Positions 11,087 to 21,647 of a stretch of 64,000 bases of DNA are shown here, in pieces. How positions within the stretch are numbered: the first letter of the stretch is position 1; every line of letters begins with the position of its first letter. Location: assembly GCA_021307315.1 (NCBI GenBank), contig JAJSPD010000041.1, forward strand, positions 124,001-188,000, given 5' to 3'. Origin of the DNA: Bisporella sp. PMI_857. Taxonomy: Eukaryota > Ascomycota > Leotiomycetes > Helotiales > Helotiaceae. The translations under genes were made by a program, and so were the position numbers. The notes beneath the pieces were generated by a model, which was given only the letters and a program-made list of their open reading frames with translations, did no database searches and was not told the origin of the DNA.

Positions 11087-12424
11087 ATGGAGGTCGTGAC
11101 GCGTCAGTCGAGCCGGGAACGCGTCAAGACGTCAAAGGCATTAGAATGGAGCAAGAGAAGTTCTAGAGCGGTAGCAAGCGATACAGAGGACACGATTGAA
11201 GTAATTGAGGAAGCTCCCATGCCATTGCAAACAAGACGAACGGGGATCGGCGCGCATCCCAAGGAGCAAAGTGTGGCGACGAAGGTTAAGGCGCTCGCCG
11301 CGAAGGCAGGAGAACGTCCTGCAACAGCGGCGGCGACCCCGAACCGGCCGGTACACGAAAAAGCGAACGCAAGCGCAAATATGCAGATCAAAGTGCTCAC
11401 TGACTTGGTCAAGTCGCTGTTGAAAACAATGGAGGAACAGAAGAAGGAGCACGTGACCCAGATTGAAACTATAACGCGGACCTTCACGAAGCAGATAGAA
11501 ACACTTAAGGCAGAGCTTAAGGCAGAGGTTACAGATATGATGGGAAAGATTCAGACCCAGCTGTCCAATGCCCAAGCACCGTCAAGCCCATCCCCATCGT
11601 ATGCAGAGGTCGCCCGAACGCCACCAGAGAGTTCACCCAGCAATGTACGAACCCTCTCCCTGCGCACCACGCCGTCAACAATGACCGATACGCTGTACTG
11701 CACAGTTGACACGTCCAGAGTTGGGGAGGGAGAGAGAAGCAAGGCCCAACCTGGGGCAGTTCGGAAGGCGATTGAGGAGGAGATTCGCACCGGGGAAGGA
11801 CAAGCAAATTGGCGCTGCGCTGCGGTGATCAAAGACGCTAGGAACACGGAACGCATCAAGATTGTATGCAGAGACGAAGCTGAACTCCAACGGGTCAAGG
11901 AAGCGGCCCAGAAAACTGCGGCCGAGGGAGTCCGAGTGCTGCGAGACCAATTGTACCCGGTCAAGGTGGACAATGTCAATCGAACAACTATACTCGATCA
12001 CGACGGAAATGTTTTACCTGGCGCCGCCGAAGTCCTTGGGAAGGAAAACGGTGTCCACATAGCCAAGATCGGGTGGCTCAGTAAGAAAGACGGGGGGAAA
12101 GCCTATGGTTCAATGGTTGTTTACGTCACAAAAGGCAGCGAAGCCGCACGACTGTTACAAGAGCAATATTTCCATGTTGCAGGAGAGTCGGCCTACACCA
12201 GGGTCTTCGAGCCGCGATATGGTCCACAGAAATGCTATCGATGCCAGGAAATCGGGCACAAGGCGTACTCATGCACGCAACCGCGAGTCTGTGCCAAGTG
12301 TGCTCAAGTAGGACACCATCACAGTGAATGCCAAGCAGTAATACCAAAGTGTGTCACATGCGGAGGGCCACACGAATCGCTCAGCGGGAACTACGAAACA
12401 CGCCACCGCTCCCAGGATGCGTAA
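11087..12424 (+). CDS. LINE ORF1: gag-like protein with coiled coil and zinc knuckles
   Basis: A 445-codon frame; the first ATG is at 11087 (an in-frame GTG lies 9 nt upstream and a stop at 11063). The N-terminus is basic. Residues about 110-165 form an amphipathic, Lys/Glu-rich segment suited to a coiled coil. The C-terminus has CCHC-type knuckles: CYRCQEIGHKAYSC, CAKCAQVGHHHSEC and a third partial one, CVTCGGPHE. Proteins of this kind bind LINE RNA to form the retrotransposition particle. The frame stops at TAA 12422-12424, overlapping the ORF2 start. Confidence 0.92.
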   Translation: MEVVTRQSSRERVKTSKALEWSKRSSRAVASDTEDTIEVIEEAPMPLQTRRTGIGAHPKEQSVATKVKALAAKAGERPATAAATPNRPVHEKANASANMQIKVLTDLVKSLLKTMEEQKKEHVTQIETITRTFTKQIETLKAELKAEVTDMMGKIQTQLSNAQAPSSPSPSYAEVARTPPESSPSNVRTLSLRTTPSTMTDTLYCTVDTSRVGEGERSKAQPGAVRKAIEEEIRTGEGQANWRCAAVIKDARNTERIKIVCRDEAELQRVKEAAQKTAAEGVRVLRDQLYPVKVDNVNRTTILDHDGNVLPGAAEVLGKENGVHIAKIGWLSKKDGGKAYGSMVVYVTKGSEAARLLQEQYFHVAGESAYTRVFEPRYGPQKCYRCQEIGHKAYSCTQPRVCAKCAQVGHHHSECQAVIPKCVTCGGPHESLSGNYETRHRSQDA

Positions 12425-13742
12425 AACCTTTCAAATACTCCAATTGAATGTCCGGAAGCAGCGAGAGGTGCAACACAGTTTAATGAGTGATGAGCGATTG
12501 AAGGATTGCGGAGTGTTGGCGATATCTGAGCCATATGCGAGGATCATCGACGGCACTTTGGTGACAGCCCCAATGGGACACCCAAACTGGATCAAAATAG
12601 TACCCACAGTCCAACGTATGGAAAGGTGGGCGGTTCGGAGCATGCTCTGGATTCGGAAGGATATCGAAGCAGAACAGGTGCCAATACAATCATCGGACCT
12701 CACGGCAGCGGTACTGCGACTCCCAGACCGGTCGATACTGGTAGTGTCGGTCTACGTTGAACCGCAGGATGCAGAGGCATTGAGGGTTGCGATACGCGAA
12801 TTACACCAGGTAATAAGAGAAACACGCAGCAAGATTGGCACCCGAGTGGATGTGGTACTTGCCGGGGATTTCAACCGGCACGATCAATTATGGGGAGGAG
12901 AGGACGTCTCACGGGAAAGGCAAGGAGAGGCGGACCCGATCATCGACCTCATGAGTGAGCATGCCCTACACAGCTTGCTCCCGAGGGGAACGAAGACGTG
13001 GCAACGGGGGAATCATGAGTCAACAATTGATCTGGTACTGGCTTCCGAGGAATTGGCAACATCAGTGGTGAAGTGTACAGTCCACACGACCGAGCATGGA
13101 TCCGACCACAGAGCAATTCAGACGACGTTCGACGTCGCGACTCCGGAACGAGCTGTTGAAACAAGGCTGCTTTTCAAAAATGCGCCGTGGACCGACATAA
13201 AAGGCAGGATTACTACCAATCTTCGCTTCGTTCCATTTGGTGGCAGTGTACAGCAACAGGCAGATGGGTTGATGACAGCGGTGCTGGAGGCAGTCCATGC
13301 ACTCACCCCAAGGGCGAAGCCTTCACCATACGCGAAGAGATGGTGGACAACAGACCTCACGCAGCTGCGGCGAGTCTACACGTACTGGAGGAACCAGGCC
13401 AGAACCCAACGGCGGATGGGTCGCATGTTTCCCGAACTAGAACAGCAAGCGAATGAAGCGGCTAAGGAGTACCACGATGCGGTCCGGAGACAGAAAAAAG
13501 CGCACTGGGAGGACTTCCTCGCGGATGACACAAACATATGGCAAGCGGCAAAGTACTTGGATCCTTGTGGTAGCTCAGCATTTGACAAGATACCGCCGCT
13601 GACGAAAAGAGACGGATCCACCACGAAAAACAAAACTGAACAAGCAGAGGAACTGCTGTCGGTGTTCTTTCCCCCACTACCAGAGAGGATAGAAGATGAA
13701 GGACCACGACCACAGCGAACCGCAGTGTCGATGCCTCCCTGA
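12417..13742 (+). pseudogene. LINE ORF2, endonuclease part (truncated by a frameshift)
   Basis: The preferred start is ATG 12417, giving a protein beginning MRKTFQILQLNVRK, the usual start of apurinic-like (EEP) endonucleases of LINEs; an in-frame ATG at 12351 is less likely. Endonuclease motifs follow: ISEPYAR, AGDFNRHD, STIDLVLAS and GSDHRA. After FFPPLPERIEDEGP the frame hits TGA at 13740-13742, while the RT begins in another frame at MEEVERRMF (13745). Adding one base at about 13736-13742 would join both into one ORF2. The endonuclease would nick target DNA for target-primed reverse transcription. Confidence 0.88.
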
Positions 13743-13744
13743 CC

Positions 13745-16198
13745 ATGGAAGAAGTCGAACGGAGGATGTTTGCGGCGAAGTCGTGGAAGGCGCCAGGAGA
13801 GGATGGGTTACCAGCCATGGTATGGAAGCAGGTATGGCCAGTGGTCAAAGACAGGGTGTTGCTCCTCTTTCAGACGTCGTTGGACGAAGGGGAACTCCCT
13901 ACACAATGGAGAAATGCCAAGATCATACCGCTGAAAAAGCCAAACAAAGATGATTACACGGTCGCAAATTCATGGAGGCCGATCTCGCTGCTCTCCACAC
14001 TAGGAAAGACACTAGAATCGGTGATTGCTGAAAGAATATCGCATGCAGTAGAGACCTTTGGTCTTCTCCCTACAAATCACTTCGGGGCTAGAAAGAAGCG
14101 CTCTGCTGAACAGGCACTTCTGCTGCTGCAAGAACACATCTATAATGCATGGAGATCAAAGAAGGTCCTTAGCTTGGTTAGCTTCGACGTGAAGGGCGCA
14201 TACAATGGAGTGTACAAGGACAGGCTGGTGCAGAGACTCGCAGCAAGAGGCATCCCACCGGCCCTAGTGAGGTGGATTGATGCTTTTTGCTCGGAACGCA
14301 CAGCAACAATACTAGTAAATGGCCTCGCCTCTCGACAGCAGCCACTCCCACAAGCAGGCTTACCGCAAGGGTCACCACTTTCACCAATCTTGTTCCTCTT
14401 CTTCAATGCCGACCTAGTTCAACACAAACTGAATGCAAACGGTGGTTCAATAGCATTTGTAGATGACTATAATGCGTGGGTCACAGGATCATCAGCGGAT
14501 GCGAACCGAGAAGGGATTCAGGCTATCATCGACAAAGCAATGGACTGGGAAAGGCGGAGCGGAGCCACGTTCGAAGGCAAGAAGACAGCAATCATTCATT
14601 TCACTAGACGGCATGACCGAATCAGTACCAGATCGTTCACTATCAAAGGGGAGGCAGTCGTACCAAAGGAGGCCGCCAAGATTTTAGGAGTCATTATGGA
14701 CTCAGGACTCCGGTATGTACAGCACATCGGGAAAGCAACGACCAAGGGCCTTCTTGCCGCGATGGCATTAAAACGACTACGACTGGTCTCCCCCTCAACT
14801 GCAAGGCAGCTGTTTGGAGCGACGGTAGCGCCAGTCGTGGACTACGCGTCAAACGTGTGGATGTATGCTTGTGGATGCAAGGGTATGGCCTTAATGAACA
14901 GAATACAAAGAATCGGAGCACAAGCCGTTACAGGAGCTTTCCGAACCGTCGCAACTGCAGTTGCAGAAGCCGAGGCCAGCATACGCACAGTGAGCGAGCG
15001 GTGGGCAGAGAAGGCCACGAAGTTGTGGGTCAACATCCGCACGCTCCCCGAGACGAATCCGATATCGAAGCTAAACACTAGAGTACTCCGGAGATTCACG
15101 TCACCATTGCAAAAGATAGCTCATGCGCATCAAAACATGCCAACAGATAAGATGGAGGTCATTCAACCCTATGTGATAGCTCCGTGGGAGGAACGGATCC
15201 TCGCGACCATCGACCTCGGAACAGAGGAGACTACTAATATTGCGAATACCATTTGCGGCATTCGGATTGCGACAAGCTCGTCCACGAGAAAGTCGATAGT
15301 TGGGATGGGAGGAACTATCCACGACACTCTCGGCATTGTAACAGGCAGAGAACCGATTGCATACTCAGTCACGCTGGGAGCAAGAACGGAACAGAACCCG
15401 TACACGGCTGAACTCGCCGCAATAGCGATGGCAATGAAGCGCCTACCTATACACCTGGTGGGAAGACAGATCACGATTATTTCAAGCAACCAGGGAGCCC
15501 TGCTAGCAACGAGCCAACCAAGACATCAATCAGGGCAAACCAGCATTAAAGAAATCTACAAGGTAGCTTCCACGCTGAGAAAAGGAGGCAATTCTATCTC
15601 CATGATCTGGATCCCGTCTCAGGAGAGCTTCGAGCTCGGCAGGAGAGCAAAGGAAGCCGCACGACAAGCTACCGAGCCCGGCCGAACACCGCAAGGGCAA
15701 TGCTACCAAGCCAAATCCACAACCATCAACAAGGAAAAAGCAGAAAGGACAACAAGAACACTACCAGACGAGGTGGGAAAGTATTCCAGAGAAATGGACA
15801 CCGCACTGCCAGGAAAACATACTCGTACCCTATACGACGGTCTCAAGCGGAGAGAAGCGAGCGTATTAGCACAGCTCCGTACAGGAATGGCACGACTGAA
15901 CGGATATCTTCACCGGATTGGAGCAGCGGAATCTGACCAATGTGCCTGCGGACAGGCAACAGAAACTGTCAAGCACTTCCTTTTCCGATGCACGAGATGG
16001 GACGCATACCGAACGCAAATGCTAGCACAGACAGACACTAGAAGAGGCAACCTCTCCTTCTACCTGGGAGGGAAAGCTCCATCTGACCCGGAGAAATGGA
16101 CACCAAATATAGACGCGGTTCGAGCAACGATCAAGTTTGCCATAGCCACAAGACGACTGGACATGGAAATAGAGCAGGCAACTGACTCCCTACAATAG
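13745..16198 (+). pseudogene. LINE ORF2, reverse transcriptase and RNase H-like part
   Basis: This 817-codon frame continues ORF2 after the frameshift. RT landmarks in order: SWRPISLLSTLGK (template binding), SFDVKGAYNGV, GLPQGSPLSPILF and the catalytic FVDDYNAW (about 14456). The following domain resembles the fungal LINE RNase H (YTAELAAIAMA, then WIPSQESFELGRRAKEAA), but the usual first Asp (DGS) and the TDN motif are replaced (SSSTRKSIVGMGG; SSNQGAL), so RNase H activity is doubtful. The C-terminus has CACGQATETVKHFLFRC, a CCHC-like knuckle. Ends at TAG 16196-16198. Confidence 0.9.
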
Positions 16199-16563
16199 GA
16201 ACTCCCATTTCTTTCTTTTATTCCGACTAACCCTTTATCACCCTCGTGTTCCCAGCAGGTCTCGCTTCAGTCGCCGACAATAGGACATTGAACACTTGGA
16301 GGAATGAACTTCAAGTTAACTTGCTACTAACTACGCACGAGGCCACGTTGAATATGTGTTACTGAAATTGGAAAATGTAAATAGAAGCAGTTCTGTATGG
16401 GCTTCAGGAGGCATTAGAAACACCGAAGGAAGTGTATTATGTAATATAGAATAGGGCCCTTTAGGCTTAGCCGGGCGCAATAAACTACTACTACTACTAG
16501 AGAATAACAACAACAACGTCTATCATCACAAAGTATTGCAATACCGTTTGAACCGACATATAC

Positions 16564-17974
16564 CAAATTCACCCGGTCAGTTTGGCTAATAGGCTACCAA
16601 GGCCAAAATGAGCCGACTCGAGGGTTCTTCACCACCCTACGTCGACGCATTTTTGCAGAATGGGGTACTTTTTTCGACCTAACAGTACCCACAAAGCTGG
16701 TAGTTACAGCTTTCTTTCAAAAAGGAGCCTTATCCGGATGATAGGGGCATTTATTACTGGGACTATTCCAGTGGCAAATCAAGGAATACAGCGTGTTGAG
16801 ATTATGGCTGAAATTCATTTTATAAGCGACTCGTACTGTAGATGTTCACAAGAAATTCATTCACTACTTAATACTACTTCTCAACTCCAACTAACAAGTG
16901 CTGGTGACTATTTCCGGTATCATTCTAGCCGTATATGAATGAAGCCATGCCCGCCGTGCTACCACCGCCACTAAGCTCGAAAGTACCGCAAAGATAGTCG
17001 GAAGTGTATCCGGTCATCGGCATTACTTCGGGCTCTCAGTCTATTTGCGGGTACTTCAATCACGGCCGTCGGCCTGTTTTGTTCAGTACCGATAATAAGC
17101 CTGCAAGATAGAATGCTTACCAAGCAGTGAGCACATGGAGTATTGTTGACCCAAACCCAATTTGGACAGTTGAAAGTCAACCAATATTTGCATCGATACT
17201 TGTAATATCCCCCGCTCATCGTTTTATGTTTGCCAGTAGCTTCTCGATTTTTTTTGATAAAAGCGTGGGGAACGAGCATTAATATATGGCCAACATCCTT
17301 TCCTACAACTTATATCACAGCTCGGTGTCGCTTTCGAGATCTTAGGTACGCAGGTGGGATGAAGTAGATACGTTTGACACATCACATACCCCCGCTTCTT
17401 GATTCCGAGGCGGCTTCCCTCACCTCGCTATTTCGGCTCAACCACTCCACCGAACAATGTTGGACGGCTACGAAAGCGAAAATCCGAGAAAGAAATAGAA
17501 GAAGGAAACAGTAGAAAACACTCCGGAAGAGCAATAAAAAGGCGACATAATAGTCTAGAAGATATAGCAAGAGAATTGGATGAAAAAGAAGGTGGCAATA
17601 TTGAACAACTTCGACATAGTAGCCAAAATCGAATTAGAGCAGAAAAAAAGAAATGAGTCATCCTTATGTTACCGGAATTCACAGACACTATCTGACGATA
17701 TACTCGCTCGGCTTAGTTTCGAAAAAATGTAAATTCTCTGGAGAGTCAATTCAATCTGCTTCAAAGATTTGGAAGCGAATGGGGACTTCAATCAAGCAAT
17801 ATCGAACATCCTGAGTCTACTTTGATCGAAAGAATCCATGAGCTACTGCTCGTATGCCGGAACACAGATTGTTGCCATGCCATATCTTGAATAGTAACAC
17901 TCAACTTTCGAGCTATCATAAGCCTGAGGGTCGGAACAGGGCGCTAGGGGAGCTGGCTACCGTCCATGAGAAAG
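16564..17974. other. Intergenic stretch without a supported gene
   Basis: Short open frames only. The frame at 17399-17656 (plus) is Lys/Arg/Glu-rich and has no recognisable domain; the frame at 16660-16938 shows nothing recognisable. Confidence 0.4.
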
Positions 17975-18157
17975 TGTCGGTCGACTGCATCTCACGGGTC
18001 GCCGGGCAGACTAGTGATTTCACTTAGTATGCTCGTTGGCGTCAGGTGTAAGGTGTATGTCGATTGTTGTTGTGTTCTAAGCTACGTGTCGCGAAGAGGT
18101 TGCAGGTCCCGAGAGGACCCACAACTCTTCACGTGACTAGTTACATGGGTTCCAACA
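17975..18157 (-). repeat. Solo LTR, inverted copy of LTR A, with GAAAG target duplication
   Basis: On the plus strand it runs TGTCGGTCGAC...GGTTCCAACA, the reverse complement of LTR A (10679-10859) with about ten differences. Flanking 5-mers are identical: GAAAG at 17970-17974 and 18158-18162. It was therefore an independent insertion rather than the other end of one element. Confidence 0.92.
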
Positions 18158-18175
18158 GAAAGCTTTTCAAAAGAT

Positions 18176-19175
18176 CACGAAGGTATTGGCCCCGCATTGA
18201 TTTCACCACACGATATGCAGAATTAAATCGGAATGGCACGGAACCCACCAATGAGGCAGGGAAGGAAGAGAGGTACACCAATCACCCATGCATATAGGGC
18301 AAGAACATATTTCAACACGAAAAGATGCTGTTAGGAAAGCAAATGATGTCAAAAAGTGAGGCTTGATGTTCTTCCTTTTCGCCTGATATGTAAAAGCCTC
18401 GATTGTGTTCAAGGATTTCCATCGTGCAAGCTACAGCCTCCGTCGCCTCGCTTACCGGCCTCTCTTCCTTTATATTTTTCTTTTCTTCGCCACTGCAAAG
18501 TCGTGTTTGTGTGAATTATTTGATCGTGGTATCTCAAAAGCGACATGTTAGCGTTATGCAAGCTAAGTAGGGGGCGGCAGGAAGTGTTCACGCGCCGCCC
18601 GAGGAGCCGCTCGCTTCATGCCTGCAAATGCACTATGCATCTCAAATAGGGCAAGTGGCGATGCCACGGATGTGGACCTGCATTTTAACCCCGGCCACTA
18701 CTATCCTCCCCCCTAAATAGAGGTTAAAGGGTGGGGTCTATGGGTACTGCCAAGAGCTTCTGTCGCCAGTCAAGTTAAGAGTTTGACTGTTCCGCCCCAT
18801 CGCTGCTGGCTCGTGCAAGAAGGAAAAATGGGCATTAAGTGGGTTTTGCAAGGAGCCGCAAGGGCTTATAGCCATTCAGAAGCTACAATACCCATGGAGC
18901 CCACCCTTTAACCTCTATTTAGGGGGAGGATAGTAGCTTTGGAGGCGTCTGCAACGCCACCCACTTTCAGCCGCACCTCTTGGGAGGATCTAGAAGTTCA
19001 CCAACCATGATTGGCGCATTGCATCGCACATCTGCTAATGGCAAGATCTGGATGTTTGTAAAGCAGCGACATCCTACTTGCTGCAACTAGCTGCCGATAC
19101 TTAAAAGCCGATCTAGGCGTCATACCACAAGCAAAAGACGATCGGAACAACCGGTCGTCACGCAAAGACAGCGCA
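18176..19175. repeat. Dispersed repeat, copy 1 (holds a MITE)
   Basis: It aligns with 57704-58425 in the same orientation over nearly its whole length once the MITE at 18701-18933 is removed. Shared blocks include TATTGGCCCC, GGAAGAGAGG, CACCAATCACCC, GCCTCGATTGTGTTCA, TTATATTTTTCTTTT, GTTAGCGTTATGCAAG, GGGGGCGGCAGGAAGTG, GCTTTGGAGGCGTCTGCAA and GTAAAGCAGCGA. A shared minus-strand peptide (TSCRPLL.LHNAN) is preserved between copies but stops elsewhere. Family unknown. Confidence 0.8.
18701..18933. mobile_element. MITE with ~35 bp terminal inverted repeats and TA target duplication
   Basis: Left end CTATCCTCCCCCCTAAATAG is mirrored at the right end (CTATTTAGGGGGAGGATAG), with the repeat continuing through GAGGTTAAAGGGTGGG. 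It is flanked by TA (18699-18700 and 18934-18935). The homologous sequence at about 58220-58240 reads straight through the insertion point (GGCCACGAGCTTTGGAGG), giving an empty-site control. Size (233 bp), TA target and lack of coding sequence fit a Tc1/mariner-mobilised MITE. Confidence 0.92.
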
Positions 19176-19365
19176 GGTTTGCATGCGCCCCGCAAGACCG
19201 TCGCTCAGACTGTCGCAGGGATGATTGCGCTTAAAACGTCCCTCCTCTTTTGTAGGCGGCCCACGTCAGGGTCATCTCGGATGCGAGTCGCACTTCTCAC
19301 TGCTGACCACAAACCCTGCACGCCACCATATTGTTCAGAGGTCATCTATCCAAGTGGGATTCATA

Positions 19366-19510
19366 CTTCGTACATGCCCAAATATTTCAACGTGGAGACA
19401 ATTGAACCAGGGGCAATTAATCCTAGAAGGACCAATAAGATTTTGGTATTTACCCTGGATAGCTTACAAGCACAGACGCCCCACGTTGAAATATTTGGGC
19501 ATGTACGAAG
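19366..19510. mobile_element. Second MITE, 145 bp, TA target
   Basis: Left CTTCGTACATGCCCAAATAT... and right ...ATATTTGGGCATGTACGAAG are inverted repeats of about 30 bp (the arms also include TTCAACGTGG / CCACGTTGAA). TA occurs on both sides (19364-19365 and 19511-19512). No coding capacity. Family unrelated to the first MITE. Confidence 0.88.
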
Positions 19511-19519
19511 TATCTAGTC

Positions 19520-20926
19520 AGCAAGATGACCCACCCTAGTTTGTTCATCAATTCTGACAAGTAAGAACCAGTTTTTTAACACTCTCGGATGTATACCCAA
19601 CCGAGAAATATTGATGCTCTGTTTGCATTCAAGGGAAATTTGTCCCCGTGATAACCGAATCCATAAATGACCAGGAACATTGCCGCCTCACATTCGATCC
19701 GCGATTTTAATCACGGCTTTCAAAACTGCTCTTCCTGCTTGGAATATAGATCTCTATCCTTTCTTTTCTTTACTTCTCTTTGTAAAGGCTATACTAACAG
19801 TGTTGAGTAGCTAGTCGTCTGTATATCACGGTGTGTAAATCGTTGGTGCCGACATTTGCAAAAATTTGGAGCATAGAGCAGTGAAGGGCCAAGGTAGGCC
19901 ATGAAAGCTTGGTGAATACATAAACGCATAGGATCCTTCTTAATATCGCTCCCAAAAGTTATGTACTCATCGTACACGCCAATAAAATGCACAGATTATC
20001 AACCACTTACTTTATTGTTGCACATCGTATGCAGCTGTGAGCATGTTCAGCTGAAGTCCTCCGGATCTGACACCACTCAGTCACCAATCAAATTCACAGA
20101 GCCTAATCACTTGCTTCAACATCCTGCGGCACATCCCCTGTTATCCAGATGCTATGAAACCTAACGCGGGATGAAAGTAACATCAACCACTCTGCGACTT
20201 TCTGCAGGGGACTGGTCTCAAAAGTCTAGAATTGCTGCCATGGCATTTCATAACGGAGAAGTGTGTGCTACTAAGCCAATCAACGTACGACATCTCTTAT
20301 AATGCGTCAGCAGGATCGATTTGTCTTCCTCTTGCTGTGCAATGGGCTCTTCTATTGGTTCAGAAACAAAGTGTATACAAAATGTAAGAGAGAAACATGA
20401 CTATAACCCATATTCGCAACATAACCCATGCCGTGCTCGATTTGTGAAATGGAGTTCAAAATGAGTAATAAGTTACATGGGAGCTTCTTGTACAGGATTC
20501 GCTAGCCTCCTTTGCCTGTGATTTAATCTACGCATATGGGGAGCGAAATTAGCTTTCAACTAGCTTGCTAGTTTTTGCAACCATCCTTGAGATAGAGTAG
20601 CTTGATAGCCTATTGGGAAAGTTAGCAGCAAGTGCCAACAAGCAAGCGCCCCGCAAATGGCGAGATTTTCGGTATAGCTCCTGCAGGCAGAAGGCCGGCA
20701 GGATAAGCAATGGCTCCCGCAGCGCAGCTGCTGCCTACCTAACCCTCTCCGGTTTCTATTTCAATCCAACTTCATCTATCAATTCATTACCACAGCCACT
20801 ATTGAACCCGTCAGAAGATTCAAGTAGCCATGGTACAAGCAAAGAACTCGGGGTAATTATGTTGTTGTTTCTCCGCCTCAGAAGAAAGACCTGGCGGTGC
20901 CGGAGTCGGTGGCCATAGCCCGGATA
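19520..20926. other. Intergenic stretch, nothing supported
   Basis: Only short frames on either strand, without recognisable domains. Confidence 0.4.
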
Positions 20927-21647
20927 CTAGTGATCGCTTAATGCTTCATTGGCTGTGGTCTCGCAAGCGGTAGCTGTGGAATCTAGCTTGCCACGCCCTG
21001 AGTACTCTTGACTAAGACTATCCACCACGTCTTCAAGCTCATCCAAACTTTTCTGCTTGATCTGCTCCATAATTCTCAACCGAGGTGGGGACCCTTTGGT
21101 TCCGATGCTGCGTTTCCCAGTAACCCAAAAGACATCCGTGCTCCACCCAAAGATCTTGACGCCTTGATTCTGGCATGCCGTGATTAGCTGAGCCGTGCTC
21201 CACGTAGGCTGACCTCGACCATCCCCAAATACCTGTCGTCTCGTTTTTCCACAAGATCCCATACAGCGTGAGGGGATGGGAGAGGAAAGGCAGCTCATCC
21301 TGGCCTGGGTCAGCATAGATCCCCGAGAAGCACATCATCCATGCTTTCAAGCCCTGGGTACGGCTTGTCTTGATGGACGCCGTATTGGAAGGATATGGGA
21401 GCGTCTGGTGAGAGGGTATGTTGGACTGCATTGGCATAATAAGACAAGATAAAAACTTAACATTCATAGGTCTGGAACACACCACTAGTCCTTGTCCTCG
21501 CGGTATGTACAACCACGAAAGCTGTGCCGAAGGAGCGGTAGCAAGACCATCCCCAGATCTCCAAACCCGTCCCCATGAAACCTTTTGTAGGAAAAATACT
21601 AACCCGATCTCTTCACGAGTAACAGACAATCTTTGACGCCGCACCAT
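20927..21647 (-). pseudogene. Unidentified minus-strand coding relic
   Basis: Two overlapping minus-strand frames (21647 to 21039 and 21316 to 20927) look protein-like in different segments. One is a block read between about 21420 and 21320 in a third frame (SFQYGVHQDKPYPGLESMDD), then TWSTAQLITACQNQGVKIFG and KSLDELEDVVDSLSQEYSG near the C-terminus. A possible 36 nt intron (GTTAAGT...ATGCAG) separates the first two parts, but no splice set keeps everything open. I do not recognise the family. A frameshifted pseudogene is the simplest reading. Confidence 0.35.

Larger units (their letters stand above)
11004..16498 (+). mobile_element. Tad1-like non-LTR retrotransposon (LINE), full length apart from one frameshift
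   Basis: The element has two overlapping reading frames (nucleic-acid-binding ORF1; endonuclease plus reverse transcriptase ORF2), a short 5' leader, a ~300 bp 3' UTR and a tail of CTA repeats (CTACTACTACTACTAG). An exact 11 bp target duplication, AGAGAATAACA, flanks it (10993-11003 and 16499-16509). Order and motifs match fungal Tad1-clade elements: zinc knuckles, EEP endonuclease, RT, RNase H-like region and a terminal CxC...HxxxxC knuckle. It is young-looking: one lesion (about 13740) separates it from an intact element. It sits inside LTR B. Confidence 0.93.
10865..16558 (+). repeat. Solo LTR B, split by a LINE insertion
   Basis: LTR B starts TGTTGGTACCAAGG at 10865, directly after the TATAC that closes LTR A, and ends TTTGAACCGACA at 16558, followed by a third TATAC (16559-16563). 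Removing the LINE (11004-16498 plus one copy of its 11 bp target duplication) leaves a 188 bp repeat with TG...CA ends and the same CCGACA terminus as LTR A. The order TATAC-A-TATAC-B-TATAC shows that two related elements used the same target in succession, and the LINE came later. Confidence 0.85.

Noticed and set aside
11104..12347. Long minus-strand frames inside LINE ORF1
   Set aside because: Antisense shadows of a high-GC coding frame.
17399..17656. 85-codon Lys/Glu/Arg-rich plus-strand frame
   Set aside because: Low-complexity composition, no family resemblance, antisense frame of equal length.
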